The translations under genes and the position numbers were made by a program. From Flavobacterium keumense (lineage in GTDB: Bacteria; Bacteroidota; Bacteroidia; Flavobacteriales; Flavobacteriaceae), in contig NZ_CP092332.1 in the NCBI RefSeq assembly GCF_029866485.1, positions 2,474,340 to 2,538,339 of the forward strand: a DNA stretch of 64,000 nt, in the 5' to 3' direction. Positions 56,834 through 64,000 of this stretch are shown here, one piece after another. The notes below the pieces were generated by a model. It saw only the letters and a program-made list of their open reading frames with translations, was not told where the DNA came from and made no database searches. How positions within the stretch are numbered: position 1 is the stretch's first letter; the number at the start of each line of letters is the position of its first letter.

Positions 56834-58201
56834 TGCTAAAACTTTTTTCAGTTCTTCTAAACCAAGCCCTTTTTGCTCTCCGGTTTGAAGATTTTTTAAC
56901 GTATAGGTATTCGAGTTCATCTCTTGATCGCCCGCCATTACTGCATAAGGAATGTTTCTTCTATCAGCATGTTGAAATTGTTTGGCTAACTTGGCATTAT
57001 CAGGATACAACTCTACTTTTATGCCTGATTGACGTAATGCTTTAATTGCTTTCATAGCATAAATCGCTTCATTTTCGCCATAATTAATAAACAACGCTTT
57101 TGAAGTCGCTGTAACAGTAGTTGGAAATAATCCCAATTCTTCTACAACTAAATAGATACGGTCCAAGCCAAAAGAGATTCCTACTCCACTCATGTTTTTT
57201 AAACCAAAAATACCTGTCAAATCATCATAACGACCACCACCACCTATAGAACCCATAGCAACTCCTTGAGGCGCTGCTACTTCAAAAATAGCTCCTGTAT
57301 AATAATTCAGCCCTCTAGCCAAAGTGACATCTAAATCTAAAATAGCGGTTGCCAAGCCAAGTGCTGTTACTTTATCACAAATGAAACGCAATTCTTCCAC
57401 CCCTTTCATTCCTTCTTCAGAATCAGCTAATAAATCGGATAATTGATTTATTTTCTCCGAAAAAGTTCCCGTAAAGCTAAACAACGGTTGTACCTTAGCA
57501 ATAGCCGTTTCCGAAATCCCTTTCTCCATCATTTCTTTCTTTACACCATCTTCGCCAATTTTATCCAGTTTATCCAAAGCCACCGTAAAATCGATTAATT
57601 TATCTGAAGCGCCAATCACTTCTGCAATTCCAGAAAGAATTTTGCGATTATTAATTTTAATAGTGACACCATTCAATCCTAAAGCTGTAAAAACACCATC
57701 GTACAATTGCACTAATTCTACTTCTTGCCATAAAGAGGTTGAACCTACTACATCGGCATCGCATTGAAAAAATTCTCTGAAACGCCCTTTTTGAGGACGA
57801 TCGGCTCTCCAAACCGGTTGGATTTGGTATCTTTTAAAAGGGAATTCTATTTCGTTTTGATGTTGCACCACATAACGGGCAAAAGGCACCGTTAGATCAT
57901 AACGCAAGGCTTTTTCGGAAATACTTGCCGTCAATTTAGTACTATCTTTAGCTTCTAAATGAGTCGCATTGGCTTTCGCCAAATAATCTCCCGAATTCAA
58001 AATCTTAAAAATCAAGCGATCACCTTCTTCACCATATTTTCCCATTAAGGTCTCTGAATTTTCAAACGAAGGTGTTTCAATCGGTTGAAACCCAAATTTC
58101 TCAAAATTGCTTTTGATTACTTGGATAATATACTGACGTTTTGCTACCTCTGCAGGTGAAAAATCTCGGGTCCCTTTTGGAATACTTGGTTTTGATGCCA
58201 T
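56831..58201 (-). CDS. hisS: Histidyl-tRNA synthetase
   Basis: A 456-residue class II synthetase charging tRNA-His. Motif 1 is near [13 protein letters not shown]; motif 2 includes [25 protein letters not shown]. His-specific motifs are [20 protein letters not shown], followed by [12 protein letters not shown]; motif 3 is [15 protein letters not shown]-terminal anticodon-binding domain is present. A degenerate heptamer repeat precedes the start. Confidence 0.96.
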   Translation of the reverse strand: MASKPSIPKGTRDFSPAEVAKRQYIIQVIKSNFEKFGFQPIETPSFENSETLMGKYGEEGDRLIFKILNSGDYLAKANATHLEAKDSTKLTASISEKALRYDLTVPFARYVVQHQNEIEFPFKRYQIQPVWRADRPQKGRFREFFQCDADVVGSTSLWQEVELVQLYDGVFTALGLNGVTIKINNRKILSGIAEVIGASDKLIDFTVALDKLDKIGEDGVKKEMMEKGISETAIAKVQPLFSFTGTFSEKINQLSDLLADSEEGMKGVEELRFICDKVTALGLATAILDLDVTLARGLNYYTGAIFEVAAPQGVAMGSIGGGGRYDDLTGIFGLKNMSGVGISFGLDRIYLVVEELGLFPTTVTATSKALFINYGENEAIYAMKAIKALRQSGIKVELYPDNAKLAKQFQHADRRNIPYAVMAGDQEMNSNTYTLKNLQTGEQKGLGLEELKKVLA

Positions 58202-58208
58202 TTTGAAT

Positions 58209-58236
58209 ATACGATTTACGATATACGATATTAGAT
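58209..58236. repeat. Degenerate heptamer tandem repeat upstream of hisS
   Basis: Units ATACGAT, TTACGAT, ATACGAT and ATTAGAT follow in strict 7-bp phase, with weaker units continuing to about 58250. Confidence 0.75.
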
Positions 58237-58361
58237 GTGCAATTTATAATTTGAATTCTATATACAGAAATGCAGTGCAAATATCTTATTTTTAAAATAA
58301 ATATCCGCTCTTCTGGAGCAAACTTGTAACAAAAATTGTATTTTCGTGACAAATTGGTACT

Positions 58362-59603
58362 ATGCTAAATTTATTCAAAGAAAACGTTAAGATTGCAATT
58401 GGTTCAGTTCGAACCCAGTTGTTACGTACCATATTAACCGTATTAATTATTGCTATTGGTATTACTGCTTTGGTAGGAATCCTAACCGTTGTAGCTGCTT
58501 TAGAAAACACCATTTCGGCTGATTTTGCTTCGATGGGAGCCAATACCTTCAACATCAACCAATACGAAAATACAACCAGACGACGTGGAAATGAGGAACG
58601 AGAAATAATCAATCCTATTATTTCTTACCCTGAAGCCGTAGCTTTTCAAAATAAATTCAAATACCCATTTACAGAAACTTCGCTTTCATTTACAGCTACT
58701 TCCAAAGCAGAAGTGAAATTTGGTGCGACTAAAACCGATCCTGAAATAACCATTGTGGGAGTCGATGAAAATTTCATTCCTAATTCTGGTTTAGAAACTA
58801 GTTTAGGTCGCAATTTTAACGGATTTGATATTGACAACAATACATATATGTGTGTCGTAGGTTCTGATTTTGAAAAAGGATTACTGAAAGATGTAAATCC
58901 AATTAATAAAATCATTTCTATTCGTGGCGCCAAGTTTAAAGTCATTGGAGTGCTAAAAGAAAAAGGCTCTACTTTTGGCAACAGCCAAGATTTACGTGTT
59001 TTAATCCCAATTCAAGTAGCTCGTTCTTTATTTACAGCACCAAAAATAAACTATACCGTAAGCGTCATGGTGGGCAAGAAAGAATTACTAGACCAAGCCA
59101 TTGACAATGCAACGAGTACGATGCGACGTGTTAGAAAATTAAGCCCTGTAAAAGATAATAATTTTGGCGTGGTACGTTCCGATGATTTGATTAACCGAAT
59201 CCTTGGAATTACCAAATACCTTGGATTGGCTTCATGGCTCATTGGAGTAATTACTGTTTTAGGATCGTCTATTGCTTTGATGAATATCATGATTGTTTCA
59301 GTAACCGAACGTACTCGAGAAATTGGCGTTCGAAAAGCGTTAGGAGCTAAAAAATCGACCATTGCTTTTCAGTTTTTTATTGAAACTTTATTAATAGGTC
59401 AATTGGGTGGATTAGTTGGTATTATTTTCGGGATTTTGATTGGTTTTGGAATTGCAACTGCTATAGACTTTGCCTTTGTTATTCCTTGGGGTGCTATTAT
59501 TGCTGCCTTTATCACCAGCTTTATTGTAGCCATTGTTTCAGGTCTATATCCAGCTATTAAAGCGGCAGTATTAGACCCAATTGAAGCGTTACGTTACGAA
59601 TAA
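58362..59603 (+). CDS. MacB-type ABC transporter permease
   Basis: A 413-residue permease of the MacB/FtsX group. TM1 is at about residues 20-44 (RTILTVLIIAIGITALVGI), a periplasmic MacB-type domain spans about 45-275, and three TM helices follow with MNIMIVSVTERTREIGVRKALGAKKSTIAFQF, the family hallmark, and a final LYPAIKAAVLDPIEALRYE. It needs an ATPase partner, and none is encoded beside it. It probably couples cytoplasmic ATP hydrolysis to envelope lipoprotein or toxin export (family knowledge). Confidence 0.92.
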   Translation: MLNLFKENVKIAIGSVRTQLLRTILTVLIIAIGITALVGILTVVAALENTISADFASMGANTFNINQYENTTRRRGNEEREIINPIISYPEAVAFQNKFKYPFTETSLSFTATSKAEVKFGATKTDPEITIVGVDENFIPNSGLETSLGRNFNGFDIDNNTYMCVVGSDFEKGLLKDVNPINKIISIRGAKFKVIGVLKEKGSTFGNSQDLRVLIPIQVARSLFTAPKINYTVSVMVGKKELLDQAIDNATSTMRRVRKLSPVKDNNFGVVRSDDLINRILGITKYLGLASWLIGVITVLGSSIALMNIMIVSVTERTREIGVRKALGAKKSTIAFQFFIETLLIGQLGGLVGIIFGILIGFGIATAIDFAFVIPWGAIIAAFITSFIVAIVSGLYPAIKAAVLDPIEALRYE

Positions 59604-59609
59604 AGCCAT

Positions 59610-59651
59610 TTACGATTTAGGATATTAGATTTACGAAAAATCGTAATTCGT
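59610..59651. repeat. Degenerate heptamer tandem repeat between the permease gene and prmC
   Basis: Units TTACGAT, TTAGGAT, ATTAGAT, TTACGAA, AAATCGT and AATTCGT follow in strict 7-bp phase, with vocabulary shared with the array at 58209. Confidence 0.75.
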
Positions 59652-59656
59652 ATATC

Positions 59657-60511
59657 TTACCTCGTACTTTTCGTCATTCTATTGTTACCGTAAATATCTT
59701 TTCTAAGTACTGTATCTTTGAAATTCATTTCTTGAAGTAAATCCAACATTTCTTGTCCTAAATATTGGTTAATTTCAAAATACAATTGACCTGTCTGATT
59801 TAGATTTTTCAGTGCCAATTGGGCAATTTTTCGATAAAAAATCAAAGCATCATCATCGGCTACAAAAAGTGCCAAATGCGGTTCATTATCCAATACATTT
59901 TTCTTGATTTCTTGTTTTTCCAAATGGCGCACATAAGGCGGATTGGAAACAATAATATCGAATTGCTGTCCCAAATCTTCGGTTTCCAAAATACTTTGAC
60001 AGATAAACTGTACTTGCACTTGATTCAACTCAGCATTTTTTTGGGCGGTAGCCAAAGCTTGTTCAGAAATATCCAAAGCAAAAACCTCCGCATCAGGTAA
60101 ATTCTTAGCTAACGAAATGGCAATACAACCACTTCCCGTTCCAATATCTAGAATTTTGATTTTTGATTTTTGATTTTTGATTTTTGATTTTTGGACGATC
60201 CAATCCACCAACTCTTCTGTTTCAGGTCTCGGAATCAAAACGGCTGAATTCACCTCAAATTCCAATCCGTAAAAATGAGTTGTACCTAAAATATATTGTA
60301 TTGGAATTTCTCTTTTAAGTTCTTCCAAAATCGAATTCCAAGTTTCCATTTCTGAAACCGACAATACTAATTCAAGCTGCAAGGCAATATCTATCCGCTT
60401 CAACTGATGTTTGGCCTCCAAAATGAGATAGAAAAAACGCTCTGCTTCTCCTGGATCATATAGAGGGGTAAGTTCTTGAATAAATTGGTCTCGGTAGTGT
60501 TTTATAGTCAT
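59657..60511 (-). CDS. prmC: Release factor glutamine methyltransferase
   Basis: A 284-residue enzyme that methylates the GGQ glutamine of release factors such as PrfA. The N-terminal helical domain (1-75) contains PIQYILGTTHFYGLEF. Next, RPETEELVDWI is followed by a lysine-rich linker QKSKIKNQKSKIK, which is encoded by a heptamer repeat. The SAM motif I is ILDIGTGSGCIAIS, and the catalytic NPPY is in IIVSNPPYVRHLEK. The linker is an abnormal insertion for the family but keeps the frame. Confidence 0.94.
   Translation of the reverse strand: MTIKHYRDQFIQELTPLYDPGEAERFFYLILEAKHQLKRIDIALQLELVLSVSEMETWNSILEELKREIPIQYILGTTHFYGLEFEVNSAVLIPRPETEELVDWIVQKSKIKNQKSKIKILDIGTGSGCIAISLAKNLPDAEVFALDISEQALATAQKNAELNQVQVQFICQSILETEDLGQQFDIIVSNPPYVRHLEKQEIKKNVLDNEPHLALFVADDDALIFYRKIAQLALKNLNQTGQLYFEINQYLGQEMLDLLQEMNFKDTVLRKDIYGNNRMTKSTR
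60153..60193. repeat. Perfect heptamer tandem repeat inside prmC
   Basis: Five exact copies of ATTTTTG (60159-60193) follow one shortened copy. As 7 is not a multiple of 3, any change in copy number shifts the prmC frame before the catalytic motifs. Confidence 0.92.
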
Positions 60512-60532
60512 GTTTTGAAAATCAAAGTAATT

Positions 60533-61018
60533 CTACAAATCTTGTAACATCCAAACTGGGCAACTGGTATGTCCTGTGCAACCCATGGGCGCATCAATGT
60601 ATTCAAAACCTGATTTTTTATATAATTTCTGTGCCGCATGCATAAATGGCATGGTCTCTAAATAACATTTTTCAAAACCAAATTCCCTTGCCGACTGCAG
60701 ACAAATAGCCATCATTTTGCTTCCAATGCCTTTCCCACGAGTTTCTGGTAAAAAGTACATTTTTTGCAATTCGCAAATACTTGGAGCTTCATTTTCCAAA
60801 GGAGCAATTCCGGCAACGCCCTTAATTTTTCCTTCATGTTCTACCACATAATACACCGATCTTGGTTTGTTGTATTCCTCATACATCAAATCCAAATACG
60901 GGTCTTCGTATGCGGTTCCAACTTTTGGAATATTCAATTCGTCAAAAACAGCGCGTATTAGTTGTGCTACTGCTGCATTGTCTTTCTTCTCTATTTTTCT
61001 AATGAGCCAATTCTCCAT
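60533..61018 (-). CDS. GNAT family N-acetyltransferase
   Basis: A 161-residue acetyltransferase of the GNAT fold. The acetyl-CoA-binding motif A is MYFLPETRGKGIGSKMM (R/Q-x-x-G-x-G/A). The C-terminal part has CYLETMPFMHAAQKLYKKSGFEYI and ends with PMGCTGHTSCPVWMLQDL. The substrate is unknown. It is transcribed in the same direction as prmC and is 21 bp upstream of it; the opposite flank is the divergent ribD. Confidence 0.9.
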   Translation of the reverse strand: MENWLIRKIEKKDNAAVAQLIRAVFDELNIPKVGTAYEDPYLDLMYEEYNKPRSVYYVVEHEGKIKGVAGIAPLENEAPSICELQKMYFLPETRGKGIGSKMMAICLQSAREFGFEKCYLETMPFMHAAQKLYKKSGFEYIDAPMGCTGHTSCPVWMLQDL

Positions 61019-61108
61019 TTGTATAAATGCTAATTTGAATCACAAAAGTAACTATTGTTTGTTACAATTTTCGAAAGTTATCCCTTAAATCGGAAAGCTA
61101 AAAAGTAG

Positions 61109-61116
61109 TACTTTTG
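61109..61116 (+). promoter_or_regulatory. -7 box for ribD, leaderless-type spacing
   Basis: TACTTTTG (TANNTTTG) ends 4 bp before the ATG at 61121. Confidence 0.55.
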
Positions 61117-61120
61117 TAAC

Positions 61121-62164
61121 ATGAACAATCACGAATACTATATCGCTCGTTGCATCGAACTTGCCAAAAATGGTTTTGGAACTACGTATCCCAATCCAAT
61201 GGTAGGCAGCGTGATTGTATATAATGGTCAAATCATTGGGGAAGGTTGGCACCAAAAAGCAGGAGAACCTCATGCCGAAGTCAACGCCATCCGTTCAGTA
61301 AAAGACCCATCTTTATTAAACAAAGCAACTATCTATGTGAGTTTAGAACCTTGTAGTCATTTTGGAAAAACACCTCCCTGTTGCGATTTGATTATCAAAA
61401 ATAAAATTCCGAATGTCGTTATTGGCACAGTCGATTCTAATATAAAAGTAGCTGGGAATGGTATTAAGCGATTGAGAGAAGCTGGCGCGAATGTCATTGT
61501 TGGAGTATTAGAAAAAGAATGTTACGAACTCAACCAACGTTTTTTTACGTTTCACGAAAAGAAAAGACCTTATATAATATTGAAGTGGGCGGAAACACAA
61601 GATGGTTTTATTGCTCCTTTAACAAAAAAAGAACAAAAACCCGTTTGGATTACTAATTCCTATTCCAGACAATTGGTACACAAATGGCGCACCGAGGAAC
61701 AAGCAATTTTAGTAGGAACACAAACCGTGATAGATGATAATCCAAAATTAAATGCTCGAGATTGGGAAGGCAACAATCCTATTCGAGTAGTCATTGACCA
61801 AAACAATCGTATTCCAAAAAATGCACATGTCCTTGATAATCAGACAAAAACTATCGTTTTTTCCAAAAATAAAACTACCGTTTCATCTGAAAACACTATC
61901 TTTGAAGTAATTGATTTTCAAGAGAATATAGCGCAACAAATTGTTGAACGATTGTACCAACACCAAATCCAATCCGTAATTATTGAAGGAGGCGCTCAAA
62001 TAATACAAACTTTTATAGATGCCGCCCTTTGGGATGAAGCACGAGTATTTATTGGAAATAGTAAATTCGGCACCGGAATAAAAGCGCCAGTATTGAATAA
62101 GACACCTTCTAAAAAAGAAAAAATTGGAACAGATGAATTACTAATAATTAGCAATTATGATTGA
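61121..62164 (+). CDS. ribD: Bifunctional riboflavin deaminase/reductase
   Basis: A 347-residue RibD acting in the second and third steps of riboflavin synthesis. The N-terminal deaminase domain has TYPNPMVGSVIV, the zinc His-Ala-Glu in GEPHAEVNAI, and the zinc cysteines in PCSHFGKTPPCCDLI. The C-terminal reductase domain (about 150-347) has WITNSYSRQLVHKWR and VIIEGGAQIIQTFI. The promoter implies an mRNA that begins at the start codon. It overlaps the following HAD gene by 8 bp. Confidence 0.95.
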   Translation: MNNHEYYIARCIELAKNGFGTTYPNPMVGSVIVYNGQIIGEGWHQKAGEPHAEVNAIRSVKDPSLLNKATIYVSLEPCSHFGKTPPCCDLIIKNKIPNVVIGTVDSNIKVAGNGIKRLREAGANVIVGVLEKECYELNQRFFTFHEKKRPYIILKWAETQDGFIAPLTKKEQKPVWITNSYSRQLVHKWRTEEQAILVGTQTVIDDNPKLNARDWEGNNPIRVVIDQNNRIPKNAHVLDNQTKTIVFSKNKTTVSSENTIFEVIDFQENIAQQIVERLYQHQIQSVIIEGGAQIIQTFIDAALWDEARVFIGNSKFGTGIKAPVLNKTPSKKEKIGTDELLIISNYD

Positions 62165-62759
62165 TACTATTATTTTTGATTTTGGAGATATTTTCATCAA
62201 TTTGGACAAACAGGCTACAGTTGATGGACTAAAAAAATTAGGTTTATCTTCTTGGAATGAAGATTTAGACCGATTGAATATTTCGTTTGAAAAAGGGCAA
62301 ATTTCAAGAGATAACTTTTTATTAGGAATTCAGAAACACATTCCTAATGCAACAATAGAGGATATTTTAGCAGCTTGGAATGCTGTCTTATTGGATTTTC
62401 CTTTACACCGTTTGGAATTTTTACAACTATTATCTCAAAAATACCGCCTCTTTTTATTAAGTAATACCGATGCAATTCATATTGACTATTTTGAACAAAG
62501 AGAAGGCGCTTCATTTTACGGTGATTTTTACCAATGTTTTGAAAAAGTATATTTTTCATACGAAATGGGAATGAGAAAACCCGATGCCGAAATCTACCAT
62601 GCTCTAATTCGTCAACACGAACTTTCACCAAAACGTACCTTATTTGTTGATGATAAAAAAGACAATACGGATGCAGCCAAAGCTTTAGGGCTACACGTTT
62701 GGAATCTTCAAGTGGGTCAAGAAGATGTAATTGACCTTTTGGACAAAAAAATAATTTAG
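62157..62759 (+). CDS. HAD family hydrolase (HAD-IA)
   Basis: A 200-residue HAD phosphatase. Motif I is IIFDFGDIFIN, a variant with DFGD (Asp nucleophile, second acid also Asp). A helical cap spans about 15-85. Motif II is LFLLSNTDAIHI, motif III a Lys in GMRKPDAEIYHALI and motif IV TLFVDDKKDNTDAAKALG. It overlaps ribD by 8 bp and may supply the dephosphorylation step of the riboflavin path, which RibD lacks; this is positional inference. Confidence 0.87.
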   Translation: MIDTIIFDFGDIFINLDKQATVDGLKKLGLSSWNEDLDRLNISFEKGQISRDNFLLGIQKHIPNATIEDILAAWNAVLLDFPLHRLEFLQLLSQKYRLFLLSNTDAIHIDYFEQREGASFYGDFYQCFEKVYFSYEMGMRKPDAEIYHALIRQHELSPKRTLFVDDKKDNTDAAKALGLHVWNLQVGQEDVIDLLDKKII

Positions 62760-62774
62760 ACTACAAACTGCCTT

Positions 62775-63401
62775 TTGGAAATCAAAGACACCTATACTAC
62801 CATAGCTCAGGCTACAGAAGAAATTCTGTTCAAAGAAAAAAGCAGTAAATTTTTTGGTTACGCTTTTCCTATTCAATCAGAAGAAGAGGTAAAACCTATC
62901 ATTGACCAATTGCGAAAGCTACATCCCCATGCAGTTCATTATTGCTATGCGTACCAAATTGGTACAGAAAAAATAAGTTATAGAGCGAATGATGATGGCG
63001 AACCCAGCAATACCGCAGGAGCTCCCATTTACGGACAAATTCAATCTTTTGGTTTGACCAACGTACTTTTGGTCGTGGTTCGCATCTTTGGCGGAATCAA
63101 ATTAGGAGTAGGCGGCTTAATTACTGCGTACAAAACCACCGCACAATTGGTTTTAGAGGAAGCTGAAATCATTGAAAAAACAATCGATATGCATTTTTTG
63201 ATTTCATTTGACTACAAAAACATGAATAAAGTAATGCGGGTAATCAAAGAAAAAAAGTTAGACATTGTGACTCAATCTATGGAATTAGAAGAATCTGGAC
63301 TTGCTTTGGGAAAAATAGAAATCAAAACCCGAAAAAAAAATGCCGAAATGATTTTCGACATTTTTGACAATCTATTCGAAATTACAATCAAACGTCTTTA
63401 A
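62775..63401 (+). CDS. YigZ/IMPACT family protein
   Basis: A 208-residue protein of the UPF0029/IMPACT group. The core has SSKFFGYAFPI, HYCYAYQIG, DDGEPSNTAGAPIYGQI and VVVRIFGGIKLGVGGLITAY; a small C-terminal domain follows (about 135-208). No ATG is available near the conserved start, so TTG at 62775 (reading MEIKDTYTTI) is the likely initiation codon. It lies 15 bp after the HAD gene. Function in bacteria is not settled. Confidence 0.9.
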   Translation: MEIKDTYTTIAQATEEILFKEKSSKFFGYAFPIQSEEEVKPIIDQLRKLHPHAVHYCYAYQIGTEKISYRANDDGEPSNTAGAPIYGQIQSFGLTNVLLVVVRIFGGIKLGVGGLITAYKTTAQLVLEEAEIIEKTIDMHFLISFDYKNMNKVMRVIKEKKLDIVTQSMELEESGLALGKIEIKTRKKNAEMIFDIFDNLFEITIKRL

Positions 63402-63408
63402 ATTACGT

Positions 63409-63822
63409 TTACTCCACCTCTTTGAGAAGTTCCAAAATATAATTTGGTGGGGTAATTGGACGACCTGTTTTTAAAGACACAAAAACCAAAATAAATTCGG
63501 CAGTTGTTAATAACTCATCCAACTCATTATATATCTTACAATCAAATTCTATCTTAACCGAAGATTGACTTTTGAAAGCAGTATGAACCGTGAGCAGTTC
63601 ATCATATCGCGCTGATTTTTTATAATTGATATTCATTGAAACAATTGGCAGTCCAATCCCTTCTTCTTCCATACTTTTATACGAAACTCCTTTACTCCTG
63701 AGCCATTCCACACGTCCCATCTCAAAATAAGGAATATAATTTCCATGATATACTACTCCCATTTGGTCTGTTTCAGAGTAACGAACACGAACTTGAATTT
63801 GATGATCTTTCATGATTTGCAT
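63409..63822 (-). CDS. Acyl-CoA thioesterase (4HBT hotdog fold)
   Basis: A 137-residue hotdog thioesterase. VRVRYSETDQMGVVYHGNY contains the catalytic Asp motif (DQMGVVYHGNY), and YFEMGRVEWLR is the usual following helix of the YbgC/4-hydroxybenzoyl-CoA thioesterase group. It hydrolyses acyl-CoA substrates whose chain type cannot be told. The start is at 63822 or at the in-frame ATG at 63813, which gives MKDHQIQVRV. It is convergent with yigZ with a 7-bp gap. Confidence 0.9.
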   Translation of the reverse strand: MQIMKDHQIQVRVRYSETDQMGVVYHGNYIPYFEMGRVEWLRSKGVSYKSMEEEGIGLPIVSMNINYKKSARYDELLTVHTAFKSQSSVKIEFDCKIYNELDELLTTAEFILVFVSLKTGRPITPPNYILELLKEVE

Positions 63823-64000
63823 TTAATTTTTAATGATTCTAAAAAGCTTAATACGACATTTTTTTTAGAAAAAAATCTATCGAATAATTTTTTTTTAAAG
63901 AAATTTGTTCACATATTTGTTTTCCCAAAAAATTACAAAAACAGCCCCTCCTTTTTTGTAATAAAAATGTTAACCAAACTTAAATAATTTAACCGAATAT
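63823..64000. other. AT-rich right edge, upstream region of the thioesterase gene
   Basis: 178 bp with long A/T runs and one DnaA-box-like nonamer, TTGTTCACA (63905-63913, one mismatch to TTATNCACA). No gene is supportable. Confidence 0.4.

Noticed and set aside
63745-63987. 80-codon plus-strand frame at the right edge
   Set aside because: It is antisense to the thioesterase start and then poly-A/T sequence; no family features.

Overview
The window is a stretch of a Flavobacterium-like chromosome (Flavobacteriaceae, Bacteroidota). This rests on several traits: low G+C; promoters of the Bacteroidota type (-7 box TANNTTTG); almost no Shine-Dalgarno sequences and several apparently leaderless genes; a fused SecDF; a type III glutamine synthetase beside a eukaryote-type one; and an outer-membrane biology of TonB receptors and lipoproteins. 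No rRNA or tRNA genes, insertion sequences, prophage or CRISPR array were seen. Most of the content is core metabolism and information processing.

Layout. 1-3.6 kb: divergent glutamine synthetases (the GS-III gene is cut by the left edge), a DUF1543 protein and purU. 3.7-6.6 kb (minus): prfA, pyrF and an alpha/beta hydrolase. 6.8-10.5 kb (plus): a lipoprotein, then a siderophore-type TonB receptor with a short PepSY membrane protein. 10.6-13.2 kb: valS. 13.4-18.9 kb (plus): a DUF1573 protein, an aminotransferase, then folE-cysS-yidD-lgt. 19.2-27.1 kb (minus): secDF, mdh, gyrB, asnB. 27.1-29.3 kb: an accessory island of three small unrelated membrane-protein genes separated by imperfect palindromes. 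29.3-35.5 kb (minus): a four-gene operon of a TPR protein, a PhzF-family enzyme, a plug-less outer-membrane barrel and a GreA-like protein. 35.7-41.3 kb (plus): ftsE, an rRNA/tRNA methyltransferase, relA/spoT, fur, purA. 41.4-44.1 kb (plus): a GH5 lipoprotein, a Nudix hydrolase, meaB. 44.1-58.2 kb (minus): a small acidic protein, a prohibitin-like protein, MATE, mtaB, an acyltransferase, a HAD phosphatase, DUF2007, a half-helicase, an NtrC-type regulator, an ABC exporter, dnaJ, grpE, hisS. 58.4-63.8 kb: a MacB-type permease, prmC, a GNAT protein, ribD, a HAD hydrolase, yigZ and a thioesterase. The right edge is AT-rich and may approach dnaA/oriC.

The most interesting signals are non-coding. 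(1) Three copies of an interspersed hairpin element (6678-6778, 16071-16148, 48161-48222) share a core. Their base-pair changes compensate between copies, which supports a selected structure; each copy lies upstream of a gene start in the same relative orientation. (2) The 27.3-29.3 kb island looks like a small cassette array with attC-like palindromic spacers but no visible integrase. (3) Degenerate tandem repeats with a strict 7-bp period occur at five loci. Two are inside essential genes (valS, prmC), and in prmC five perfect copies would shift the frame if one were gained or lost. Several proteins also depart from their family model: Fur without its zinc CxxC, DnaJ with one zinc site, an NtrC-type regulator without a DNA-binding domain, and a single-domain DEAD-box protein.
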